This document shows positions 47,111 to 57,877 of a DNA stretch of 64,000 nucleotides, piece after piece. The stretch covers positions 34,456,001 through 34,520,000 of the forward strand of contig NC_072806.1 of the NCBI RefSeq assembly GCF_028583425.1. The letters run 5' to 3'. This DNA is from Eublepharis macularius (lineage: Eukaryota; Chordata; Lepidosauria; Squamata; Eublepharidae). Within the stretch, counting starts at the first letter, position 1, and each line of letters opens with the position of its first letter. Under the pieces are notes generated by a model. The model was not told where the DNA came from, did not search any database, and was given only the letters and a program-made list of their open reading frames with translations. The position numbers and the translations under genes are program-made.

Positions 47111-47590
47111 TATCAAAAGTCTGGGATCTTTTAATTTCTGATAAAATAACAGACCAAATAGCTTCTTCTGAGCATCCTAATTACCATTCATTTTTTATGG
47201 AAAAACTTTCTTTATATCATGCAGCACCCCGTCAAAGATCATGCTGTACCTAAGAAACATGTAGACATTTGTCTTTATTGACTGTTAACCCCTGTAAAAA
47301 TGTTCTTTACTTGACTCATTAACCTAGTTTAAAATGTATTGTCGGCTTTCACGGCCGGAGAACGATGGTTGTTGTGGGTTTTCCGGGCTGTATTGCCGTG
47401 GTCTTGGCATTGTAGTTCCGGACGTTTCGCCAACAGCTGTGGCTGGCATCTTCAGAGGTGTAGCACCAAAAGACAGAGATCTCTCAGTGACACTCATCAA
47501 CCATCTAGTTTAAAATGTTTGGAATCTTGTTACTATTGTATTATTGTTATGTTATCGTTATACAAAAATCCAGAAATAAAGTTATTAAAA
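47110..47590 (+). mobile_element. LINE 3' UTR-like sequence, interrupted
   Basis: The stretch ends with AGAAATAAAGTTATTAAAAT, a LINE-like tail, and is split by a 168-bp insertion with a 13-bp duplication. It may be related to the LINE whose ORF end lies at 45984. Confidence 0.4.
47337..47504 (-). mobile_element. 168-bp insert with hammerhead-like core (Penelope-like?)
   Basis: The insert is flanked by the perfect 13-bp duplication CTAGTTTAAAATG (47324-47336, 47505-47517). On its minus strand CTGAAGA is followed by GCCAGCCACAGCTGTTGGC, a short stem-loop, and then GAAACGTC; this is the order of a hammerhead ribozyme core. Sequences with this block occur in Penelope-like retroelements of vertebrates. 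Stem I pairing is weak here. Confidence 0.55.
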
Positions 47591-48170
47591 TATAACAAGT
47601 ATTATAATGCATATAATAATGTTGTATAATAAATACAACAATCTGTGCAATAAAACTGGACATTATTTATAGTTCAGGCAATATGGCACCAACGCTGGTT
47701 CAAATCTCCAGCCCGTCCTGAAGACCACATGATTACTTTGCGTCAACCGTTTTTTCGCAACCTGATCTACCTCACAAGTTGAAGTCGGGGTAGCACTAGG
47801 GAAAGCACATTACACACGCTAACCCGAGCTCCTTGGAGGAAAGGTGTGTAAACTTATATACTAACAACCAAGTGCCCCCCTCGAATACTTGAATCCCACA
47901 GATTGGAGCCACTAGGCTTCTGCAATCTTGGGTACGCCCCACCCCAGGATTGGAGATAAATTTGGAACATTTTAAAAATGGGGGGTGGGGGTTTAAATCG
48001 CTCCCAAACTAATTACTCAACTGCTGCATGTGCGCAGTAGTGCGCTGTGGCTGGAGAAACAGGAACCGTCCTACACACTGGTCCTCACCTCTTCCAGGTT
48101 TGGACTTGGTGGCACCAAGCTGCCCCAGGCCCAGCAGAAGAGACAGAGAACTGCTGAAGTTAACGCCACA

Positions 48171-48263
48171 CCCACAGTGCTGGGCCACAGAAAGTGCCGA
48201 CATGCCCACCCTGCACTGGGTCACAGGAAGCGCTGGCACACCCACACTGTGCTGCAAGGAAGT
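48171..48263 (+). repeat. Degenerate tandem repeat, period 34-36 bp
   Basis: CCCACAGTGCTGGGCCACAG (48171), CCCACCCTGCACTGGGTCAC (48205) and CCCACACTGTGCTGC (48241) start three diverged tandem units. Confidence 0.6.
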
Positions 48264-49082
48264 GAGATCCCGCAGGCCCAGGGAGGGCCAGCTTGAGCCC
48301 AGCAACCCTCAGTAAGTAGGAAAAGAGGGAAGGGGTGTTTAATGGAGAGGGGGTAAGACTGTTTAGGAAGGAATCAATAAGGGAGTGATGGAAGTTTATT
48401 TGCCAGGGAGGGAGGGGGAGGATAAGGGGATTTACCAGGGAAGCAGGTAGAAGGCGGGGGGGGGCAGAAGAAGAGAAGAGCCTTGCAAAGGGGACAGGGG
48501 AAAGGGAAGGATCGCTGAGAAAGGGGGGAACAGAGAAGGCACTTTAAGAAAGGGGTCCCATTGCATCTCCCCTCTCCCCAATGTCAGTCTGACACAATCC
48601 GCAACATTTTGTTGTCGGCCCCCACTTGTCTTATATACTAATAGCCATGTGGCCTTGACCTATGGATACTTAAATCTTGAGACTGGAGCCATGAACAGAC
48701 AGGACACATTCTCCTACAAACCTGAGAAATGACCCAGGTTTGCAGAAGAATCTGAATTCTAAAAAAAAATAAAGAAATAAAACAGAGGGATTTTTTAAAA
48801 AAATGATAAAAGGAATGCCTGCAGCTTTCACCAAATGCCCTCAGTGACTGCTGCTAGGCAACAGTTTAGCCAGTATCCCAGGCTTGGCTTGTGTCAGGAA
48901 AAGGCAGGAGGAGGAGGCAGGGCTGGAAACAGCCTTTCCAGGGCTGTTTCAGCATTTGAGGGAGGACTCAGTGGGACTACGCCCAGAAGCAACCACTGGG
49001 CTTGATACCAGAGCAGTTGCATGACTCACCCATGTCTGGTCGCTTGCTACTATTCAACAGCAAGTCCCTCCCCCCGCAAAAA

Positions 49083-49310
49083 GCCAGTATAGTATAGCAG
49101 TTAGAATTTCAGAATAGGATCTGGGAGACCCACATTTGAATCACCAGTCTCCTGTGGATGCTCACTGGGTGACTTTGACCCAGTCACACACTTTTATCCT
49201 AACCTACCTCTCCAGGTTATTGTGAAGATAAGATAGAGGAAAGGAGAATGATGTAAACAGTTTTGTGTCCCCACTGCAGAGAAAGGCAGTACATAAATTA
49301 AGTAAAATTA
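49083..49310 (+). mobile_element. tRNA-derived SINE, GGATAAAA-tail type
   Basis: AGCCAGTATAGTATAGCAGT, GATCTGGGAGACCCACATTT, GACCCAGTCACACACTTTTA and AAGGCAGTACATAAATTAAG give head, B-box area, body and tail in order. Confidence 0.75.
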
Positions 49311-49660
49311 ATATAGTTGAAGCTGGGGGAAGGGGGCAGATAAATGTTAAGCTGTTTAGTGGCTTTGAAGGAGAGAAAGGTGAGCATACGGAGGCTGCCA
49401 AGAGGAGGAGGAGAGGAAATAGTGTGGGGAAAGGGATACAGAGAAAAGTGAAATACCTCCTGCAAGTCCTTGCAAGTTCCCACTATGAAACTGAGCCGGG
49501 CTCAGCCAGTACCACACAACTTGGCCATAAGGGAGAGGCTGCCTGGAGCGGAAAGGGAGAAAGGTGAAAACAGGGGACCAGATAAAAGTGAGTAGGAAAG
49601 AGAAAAGGAAGCACAAAAATGGAGAGAAGCAATGGGGAACAGGGAAGGAAAAAAGGACAC

Positions 49661-49933
49661 AGTGGCACGGAGGGCAATCTAAACTCCCCTCTGTCTGGAA
49701 ATCAGGGGGCGGGGCCACCAGCCATGTGACCATTTTCATTGAGGGTGATTTAAACTTTTAAAAACTCCTCCCTTGTTCCAGCTGACCCAAAGTGATATCA
49801 CTGGTCCTGGGAGCATGCATGCATTTTGCGTGCGCACATGTGGTACCAGGGGCACCACCTCCCGCCAAGAGTTGCCCCCTGTGCTAGCAACCCAGTGGGT
49901 TCCACCACCTCTTTCCCCAGAAAAAAAGCCCTG
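49661..49933. mobile_element. hAT element related to 61516-61824, left end lost
   Basis: It carries GGAGGGCAATCTAAACTCCC, GGGGCGGGGCCACCAGCCAT and the right end CCCAGAAAAAAAGCCCTG. The left CAGGG terminus is missing, so no target duplication can be read. It is close in sequence to the element at 61516-61824. Confidence 0.75.
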
Positions 49934-50086
49934 TCCAGGGGCCTGCCTGATCTGGAGGACTCGAGGACAACAGAATGTGTAAATTAGACCCCTTAGTCAG
50001 GGGTGTTGGGAGGATGGAAAAGAGAGCAGCATATGCCACACTGACAGCAGAAGCAGAAATAACTGGAATGGCTTGCACTTTCAGTA

Positions 50087-50164
50087 AAATCCTAAGCAGA
50101 ATTACTCCAGTCTAAGCCCATTGATTTCAATGGGCTTAGACTGGCATAATTCTGTTTAGGATTT
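50087..50164. repeat. 78-bp hairpin MITE
   Basis: AAATCCTAAGCAGAATTACT and CCAGTCTAAGCCCATTGA face TCAATGGGCTTAGACTGG and ATAATTCTGTTTAGGATTT. The arms pair almost fully, leaving a loop of a few bases. Confidence 0.75.
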
Positions 50165-50281
50165 CTTTGTTAATCCAGGGGTAAAGACCCCTGCACTGAT
50201 GCGTGTCAAAGGGATGGGAAAGCTTGCCCTGATGCAACAGGCCTAAATTGTTACATTTGCAACCTAAACTTTTGAAACCTG

Positions 50282-50293
50282 CCCCCCCCCCCC
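50282..50293 (+). repeat. Poly-C run
   Basis: A C run of about 12. Confidence 0.8.
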
Positions 50294-50357
50294 ATTTTTG
50301 GTCGCCTTTAAATGCCCTCAAGCAGAAAGGCAGGGTTGGATCTTAACTTTCCACAGA

Positions 50358-50504
50358 AACCCGGTTCTCCAGATTAGAGCCCCACACTCTTAACCACTAC
50401 ACCAAACTGGCTCTCATATAATAATAACTACTTTGTAAACCGCTCTGAGTGGATGTTAAGTTGTCCTGAAGGGTGGTATATAAACTGAATGTTGTTGTTG
50501 TTGG
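50358..50504. mobile_element. Chimeric SINE: inverted head joined to plus-strand tail
   Basis: 50358-50415 is a SINE head in reverse (AACCCGGTTCTCCAGATTAG ... CCAAACTGGCTC). Directly after it, 50418-50504 is the tail of the same family on the plus strand (CTTTGTAAACCGCTCTGAGT ... ATATAAACTGAATGTTGTTG). The middle of both is missing. Confidence 0.7.
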
Positions 50505-51959
50505 AATCAGATGTTTCCTCTTCTCTTACCCCAGCAATCCCTCCTTGACCCTCAAGAAGGCTTCTGGAGGGATCTCAGTGGACAAAAAGCCTCACAAGAA
50601 GACAGGCAGCAGTGAGGAAGGAACTCTGGCAAGGTCCTCTCTGCCTCTCATGCTAGCAGAAAGCCAGCAGGATCCAACCCATGGAGTATTAAGCAGAGAA
50701 TCTATAGCAGAAGAAACCGTTTAGACAAGAAACGAAAGGCTGGCTTCGTAGCATTCTTTGGCATGGAGCTCGCCTAGGGGTGACCTAATGTGGAAAAGCA
50801 CTCGATGTGAAGTGATCCAACAGACCGGAAAAGTAGACCAGTATGATGGGTGGTACAAGGCTGAGAGATAACCACTACTGATATAAAGCCATTAGCATAG
50901 ATGCTGCTTTACAGAATATCATAAACAAGAAAGACAAGTTCCCTTCCCCAGGAAACTTGCTGTGGAAGCTCTTGAAGCAAGAGAGAGAACAGAGGGAAGG
51001 GAAACGGGACACAAGAAGAAGAAAATGCAGTTGCACACATTAAAGCATTCCTTTTTAATTAGGAGCCCAAACCCTCACGGACATGGTGGACTTTAAGGAG
51101 GGACCTGAAGAGAGGTGGCACAGCAGAGGAGTTCGGGGAGAGAGGTGCAGTGGTGAGAGGCAGAAAGGGAGGTAAGGTGGCTTGCAAAAAGCCCTGCAGA
51201 GTCCACAGTTGTGTCAGAATGTGCATATCCAAGCTGTTGCTAAAGACGCCCCCCACCCACCCATGTTCTCTCGTTGAAAACGAGAGTCAATCTTCAAAAG
51301 TAAAAAATGCATCAGAAGTTAAAAAACAAACCTGCACTTCACAGCACAATCGTAGGCATGCAGTGCAACCACATCCAAGCCCATAGGTAATAAGGGCAGG
51401 TGTGTGCACTACCTCAATGAGGGCTAGAAACCTTTCACTTAAAAAATCTGAAAGCACAAAGAATCCAGACAGGTTTTTGCACTAGCATTGCACTGTAGTT
51501 TTATGAGGTTATATTTTCATTGAGAATACTTGCTATTTTGGGGAGCGGGGGTGGTTAAAAACATCCGTAAAAGCTTTCTACCCTTCACAGAACACTTTAC
51601 CACCAGTTTAGAGCCATCATACCCCCAGATCCGCGGCTTCTTCAGGAGGAGAGAGCATCCCTCTTCATACAACCACGCAGGTGTTCCCTTGAACTGGGAC
51701 TTCCATTCAAATATGGATGTCATATCTCAAGGCTACTGTACTTTCCAACAGGATGCGCATCTCAGTGCGAGGTGAACTGGTCCTAACAACTGCCTCCCTG
51801 TGAACAGTTTCACAACCTTTCATCAAAGAGTACAAAAGAGTACAAAAAATTGTCAAAAGGAGTAGAGGGCATAAAAACAAATGTGATATTCACCTCCTGC
51901 CCCCTGAGCTATAATGAGCCAGGGGGGCTCATTTCTGAGCTGTAATGGCACCCTGCTAA

Positions 51960-52083
51960 CCCGGTGGGGTAAAGTAGTTAAGAGCATCAGAACAAGATCT
52001 GGAAGATTCCAGTTCGAATTCCCACTCTGTCATGGAAGCTCACTGGGCAACCTTGGCCCATTCATGCTCTCTCATCCTAACCA
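51960..52083 (+). mobile_element. tRNA-derived SINE head
   Basis: GGTAAAGTAGTTAAGAGCAT, CCAGTTCGAATTCCCACTCT and GGAAGCTCACTGGGCAACC are the head and B box of the GGATAAAA-type SINE. It is cut off by the next SINE. Confidence 0.65.
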
Positions 52084-52603
52084 ATAACAACAACAATATT
52101 CAGTTTATATACCACCCTTCAGGACAACTTAACATCCACTCAGAGCGGTTTACAAAGTAGTTATTATTATATGAGAGCCAGTTTGGTGTAGTGGTTAACA
52201 GTGTGGGGCTCTAATCTGGAGAACCGGGTTTGATTCCCCACTCCTCTGCTTGAATCCAGCTGGGTGACCTGGGGTCAGTCACAGCTTCTAGGAACTCTCT
52301 CAGACCCACCCACCCACCCATAGTATGTCATTATTAGCCCCACAATTGTTGTTGTGGGGATAATCATGACATACTTTATAAATCGCTCTGAGTGGATGTT
52401 AAGTCATCTTGAAGGGCGGTATATAAATCGAATGTTATTAATATTATTATCCCCACAACAATCACCCTGTGAGGTGGGAGGGGCTGAGAGAGCTCTGAGA
52501 AGCTGTGACTGACCCAAGGTCACCCAGCTGGCTTCAAGTGGACGAGTGGGGAATCAAACCCAGATCTCCAGATTAGAGTCCAGCTGCTCTTAACCACCAC
52601 ACA
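52084..52603. mobile_element. Nested inverted SINE pair
   Basis: A minus-strand SINE (tail at 52084-52170, head at 52442-52603) is split by a plus-strand copy of the same family (about 52171-52441: CCAGTTTGGTGTAGTGGTTA, GAACCGGGTTTGATTCCCCA, tail ATATAAATCGAATGTTATTA). The insertion sits in the TTATTATTAT stretch of the older copy. Confidence 0.85.
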
Positions 52604-52834
52604 GAGTTGTGAGGATAAAATGAAAGAGAGGTGAATGATGTAAACCACTTTACATGTCCACTGGGGACAAAGATGGTGTTTAAATGAAGTAACTAAGAAA
52701 AAAACCCTGTAAACAGAATAGGTAGTTTTGCCCCCAGGCATGACGTCAAATGAAAGTCAAGAGAGTAGCCAATAAGACTAGTAAAAGATTTTTAAGCTTT
52801 AAAGGGGCTTTCCTCTGGTATTACAATGCCCATA

Positions 52835-53130
52835 AGGTGTAGCGGTTAGCGTCAGACTAGGATCTGAGAGGCCCAGGTTCGAATTCCTGCTCCACCACAG
52901 AAGCCTGCTTGGACCAGTCACACACTCTCAGCCTAACTTACCACACAGGGTTGTTGTGGAAATAAAAAGGAGGGGAGAATGATGTAAGCCAATCTGGGTC
53001 CCCATTAAGGAGGGAGAAGGGCTGTTTTCTTTAACTGTTTATTTTTTAATCTGCATTGCTATGAATAGTGTCGTGAACTGCCTTAAAGCGTAGTAGAAAG
53101 ACAGGAGATGGACACTTTCAATAAATAAAT
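52835..53130 (+). mobile_element. tRNA-derived SINE, GGATAAAA-tail type
   Basis: GTGTAGCGGTTAGCGTCAGA, CCCAGGTTCGAATTCCTGCT (B box), ACACAGGGTTGTTGTGGAAA and a CAATAAATAAATGAAA end. Confidence 0.8.
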
Positions 53131-53523
53131 GAAAACTCTACCTTGTGATCCGAGCTCTGATGGACGAGCAGGAAAGAAGGGGTTAACCTAACTCGACAAA
53201 GTGCATAATTAAAACACAAAGCATCTGCTGATGTCCATCTGGCTTTTATGTTCTTATGAGAGGAACTGGGAGGGGGGGAGCCGTTTTTTGCCATGTGCTT
53301 TTGAGGTAATGGATTTTCAAAAAAACGGAAAAGACGGCGCAAAATAAGAAAGTACAACCAAAGCCTGTTTGGTTTACCATTTAGGGCTTTTCCCCCTGCT
53401 GAAACTGGCTTATAGCCTACCACTTCCACCAGCTAAGTTTTCAATCCTTACTGTAGCCTAAAGAAGAGGTTACTTAGGCTGGAGGAAGGCCTCAAATTCA
53501 AAATATTGTAGATTTGAACACGA

Positions 53524-53700
53524 ATCTCTCTATATAAAGACAAGTGTCCTAACAGACTCGTCAACGCCCAGGCCAAACCCCTGGACCTAGAAACATGACA
53601 TTTTGGGGAGAACATTCCTTTCATGATATAAACACCCAGTAAGAAGGGACTTTAAGAAATTCGCCCCCTAAGGGGGTAAAAAGGGGTCAAATGTGTTTTC
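53524..53700 (+). mobile_element. Possible Helitron 5' part
   Basis: After ...CGAA comes TCTCTCTATATAAAGACAAG, then CAAACCCCTGGACCTAGAAA and TTCGCCCCCTAAGGGGGTAA. A 5' TC after an A and the 'CTGRACCTAGAAACNTGA' theme recall Helitrons from reptiles. The 3' end (hairpin and CTRR) was not located. Confidence 0.35.
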
Positions 53701-54630
53701 TCACATTTGTAGCTGGCAGGCTGCTGCCTGCTTGTGCTCCCAACCACTGCCAGCTCAGCCACTCTTCCCTGATTAGGCCAGTCTTTCAAGGTCATTTGCA
53801 TATGTGGCCTGATTGGTTCTCACCCCCACATTCTAAACAGTATGCAGTTGCTATTGGGAGTCCTTGAATGTGTCCTGAGGTAAAATGCACCTCCCAAATC
53901 TGTGTGGCTAACAGGCTCCTGCCTGCTTGCACCCCACCCCTCTCTGACTGGTCAGCTGTGGAACTCTGTGTTCTAAGGGAAAAATCAGGTCCAGGAAGCT
54001 GCAGACAGTTGAAGAAAGATGGTACAAGACTCCTGAATAGGGATTTTATGTAAAAAATCAGTATGGCAACTGGGTTTAAATGTTCATGGAGAGATGATGC
54101 ACAACGTTTCTAGGGGGTATTTCGATGCAAGCCTCTCACATGAACCTACCAAAGTGCCCACCACACTACCCCTCAGTCCACCTCACACCTCTCACAGCTG
54201 TCACCTCTTACTGCCCCCAAGAAGCCTCCTGGCACAAGTTGTGCAAGATACACCAATGCTAAAAGGAGGAAGCAACATAGAAATGCAGCAAAGAAATATG
54301 CACCTTTCAAACACCTTTGTAAAGCTCAGGTACTATGCAATTATACTACAAAACCAACTAAAAAAACGCCACAAACCAAAAAATGTTACATACCCATAAG
54401 TATTATAAACTGGATTTAAAGTAGTTAAATACCACAGCAAAGCATGGGTATCAAGCTAGTCTACAATATTACTCCAATGGAGAAAGAGATGCCAACAGAT
54501 AATTGTCAAGGAGGAAATGTCAAGAGTCCTTGACATGAAGCAAAAAGAGAGAGGCAGAGAAAAAAACTGTGGAGGACCCAAGTTCAAACTCCCCTGCTTG
54601 GCAGGCTGACCTCATGGCAAGTCACATTCT

Positions 54631-54650
54631 CTCTCTCTCTCTCTCTCTCA
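54631..54650 (+). repeat. (CT)n microsatellite
   Basis: A CT run of about 10 units. Confidence 0.85.
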
Positions 54651-56829
54651 GGGTTCTTGCGAAGAACAAACAAAGCAGTAGAGCTTCTCAGCAGAAAGAC
54701 AAAACATGTGTAGTACCAAAAAGAAGGAAGAAACTTCCTTGCTGCCCTGACACTGAAATCGTCAGGACTGGCACGACAAGGAGAGTGGAGCCCACTTCAC
54801 CAGACCATCAGCCAATGCATTTTGGGATAGGATCCCTACTGCTCTACAGTAACCTCCCAGATATTCCTATGTGGGCATGAGTGATGACAAGCATGTGACA
54901 CCCTGTTAACACAAAGATCCAGTCATAGATTGTGCCAAAAGGCAAAGGATCAAAGACCTGCAGAGATACAACACTTATTGGGGGGGGGGGAATCTGGGCT
55001 AGTCAGCCTTTTGCAGCCTAACTACCTCACAGGTCTGTTGTGTGGATGATAGGGGATCGTCTGTACAACACATACAGTTACATGTGGATTATCTGATAGT
55101 ATATTTACACCCCCCCCCCCCAAATTTCTTTCTTTGTTCACTCCTGACTCTTTCTCTTTCTTTTCCCTTTCTTTTCCCCCCTCTCATTTTGGCTTTCTTG
55201 CTTATATGATTACCTCTTTGTCAAACTTACTGAGCTCCGAAGAATTATCAGGTGTCAAGATAAAATAGAGATTTTAAATCAGGATGAACTTTTCAAAAGG
55301 GGGATGGAACAACAAGGACTTTGTTGAAGGGAAGTTGGAAAATTCAATGAGGGCAAAAATTAAATTTGTGTTTGTTTTTTTAAAAATCTGAATGACAGGC
55401 TGACAAGTATGTTCTAGACTCCATACAAATGGGAAATTGTTTGTATAAAGAAAGGCAAATGAGACAACTGTCAACCACAACATGTGTAGGGCACGTGCCC
55501 ACTCATTTTCTGCTTTGTCTCTGCAGTTGTTCCTCTCAAGCCTCCTGGCAACACTTTCTGTGGTCTGGGACCACCAAGAGAGTTTTTTTTTTTACAGACA
55601 ACCTGACCTTTCACCATCTCCCAGACCATCTGCACTGTTTTTCAGCATGCTATGAGTGACTGTGTTCCCACAAAATAATCAGACTGCAAGTGAACATTCT
55701 GTAACATCACAGTACCTCAACTGAGGGGAGGAAGGAAACAGAGAACCTTTCATTTGCCAGCTTACCTAAAACACGCCTCTAGAAGTCCTATACTGCATTG
55801 CTCATGTAGCATTACAAACAAAAAGGGAACTAATTAGCATACAGGGATGTCCTTTGGGATAAAGAGCAGAATGCAGCAGCTCAAAAATTCCTAAAGATCA
55901 TTAATCTATAGCAAGGTGAGGAAGAATACCTCTTGTGTGTGCATGTCAGCCTTGGCTGATAAAATTCCAATAGCTCTTGGTTGTTAAAACTGAAGATGAA
56001 GAAAGACTGCTTCCACATTTGACAAAGGGTAGGTTGCTCTCCTTTTTGTGAGCATATATCCCTTCCTTAGGATTTCCATGGCAAGCAAGCAAACAACATG
56101 TTATTCTGCACAGGAATCTTCAACACCCATCTCACAACTTTCTTTAATGGACAGACAGAGATGAGGAGGAAAACCTTTGTAGGCTCCTTAGAATGGGCCA
56201 TATTACAAGCGAGGAGGGGCGGCTATATTTCCTGTTGGCTCTATTTGTGTATAAACAGGGAGGGTGTCTCGTTTTTTACCTCAAAAGAGACAGGGAAGGT
56301 AAGGGAAGCTCTCCCCCTTTCTCATGTTACACCCCCCCCAATTCATCACTGCAAATATTTTGCTGCCAGTCCAGTCCCTGTACTGGATGGGAACTGGACC
56401 AGGACAAAAATGCCTGGCATGCTGGAATGTGGCCAAGTAAAGCTGGGAAGGGGGCCCATTTTGCTATAAAAAGTAAGCAGATTTTGGCGAAACGGGAGAA
56501 AAACCGAGGCTGGCACACCCGTTGCCACTCTCCCGCCGGGAGCATCCTTCGGGAGAGCACGGCGGGGCGAGAGAACCTTATTGCAAAAATTGCGTGCCTG
56601 AAACCATAAGTTGAACATAAAAGACAGAACTGAAGTTTGGAATTTTCTGGTCTATGTTTATTTCTTCATCGTTACAATTGACTTGGAGAACATATTAGGG
56701 TCTGGTGGACTGGTTGTCCTCAGCTTTTGTGGTTATAAAAAGTACACTCACTTTTGATCTGATGTGACTTACAGTCATAGCCACCCTACATCATGTCTAC
56801 TTGGCCCCATTCATCAAACTTATCCTGGT

Positions 56830-57020
56830 GTAGCAGAGCCACTAAGAAAATGAGGTGCGATCTGGTAATCCCTCCCTCTGGGCTCAAATCTTACCTCTGC
56901 CATAAACCCACAAGGTGTCCTTAGGCAAACTACTCTCTCTTGGCCTTACCTCCCCCCCCCCCTCTGCCATCTACAATACTGGAACAATAATACCAGCCTA
57001 TCTTGCAGGAATATTGTAAC
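56830..57020 (+). mobile_element. MIR-like CORE-SINE remnant
   Basis: GGGCTCAAATCTTACCTCTG, then CCTTAGGCAAACTACTCTC and AACAATAATACCAGCCTATC follow the order of the MIR consensus. A poly-C run interrupts it. It is heavily diverged. Confidence 0.45.
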
Positions 57021-57059
57021 TGTTAGAAAAAGACATGCATGAAGTCCATTGAACACAAT

Positions 57060-57209
57060 GGCCATTTCCACACACGTTGAATAATGCTCTTTCAATGGAC
57101 TTTAGCAATCTTTTGGAAGTGGATTTTTTGTTCCACACATGAAAAAGCAGTTCCAAATGCTCACTAAAGAGTATTGAAAGTGGATTATCCAATGTGTGTG
57201 GAAGCAGCC
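57060..57209. mobile_element. Palindromic MITE, Harbinger-like, copy 4
   Basis: A 150-bp palindrome begins GGCCATTTCCACACACGTTG and ends CAATGTGTGTGGAAGCAGCC, flanked by AAT on both sides (57057-57059, 57210-57212). Arms pair on through GAATAATGCTCTTTCAATGG-type blocks. A tandem sister of the target (near 57252-57297) lacks the insert. Confidence 0.8.
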
Positions 57210-57696
57210 AATGTCTCATATTTAATTAGTTGAGGGCCATTGTATTAAATGTGTCCACTGAACACAATGTCCCATATTTAATGAGTTGAGGGCTAGTTTA
57301 ATCGTCCCTCTACTTAAAAATATGCAGCTACCTAATATGAGAGCACAGGTGACATGGTTATTATCGGACACAAATGATTCCATTACTCTTTCTGTGGCAA
57401 AACATATAAGGGCAATAATGAAACATCAGAGACATGATAATAAGTAAGGTTCTTCCCATTTTAATTTCTGCTTAAGGCAATAGCCATATGAGCAGAGATC
57501 GATAGATAGAACACAAACGGCAGCTTATGGGGCCAGACTTGCTCACATCTGGCTGCAGAGTACTTTGTGCTTTTTAAAAAAAACATTGTTATTTCTACAA
57601 AAACACAAAGAAAGACAAAAAAGGGGGGGAAATACATCAGGTTTTCAAGATACCTCCTAAATGGTACCAAATTATCCAACAAGATATTCTGAACTG

Positions 57697-57860
57697 TCAT
57701 AAGAAGAATCCATCGAGAGCAGCATCCTGCTTCGCACAGTATCCAATAACGGGGCTGAGGCCTTCCCTGCATCTTGCCTCTTAGCACCGGTATTCAGAGA
57801 TTTACTGCCTCTGCATGTGGAGGCTCCCTTTACTCATCATGGCTAGCAGCTCGGAAAAAC
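57697..57860 (-). mobile_element. CR1/L2-like 3' end
   Basis: In reverse: ATCTCTGAATACCGGTGCTA, GCGAAGCAGGATGCTGCTCT and CGATGGATTCTTCTTATG. This matches the common reptile motif of GGATGCTGGACTAGATGG...TTCTTATG. It lies just beyond an L1 fragment. Confidence 0.55.
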
Positions 57861-57877
57861 AAAACACTTTTTTAAAA

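Noticed and set aside
49356..49761. Overlapping frames of 127 and 65 codons
   Set aside because: They run across a hAT element and adjacent purine-rich intron DNA.
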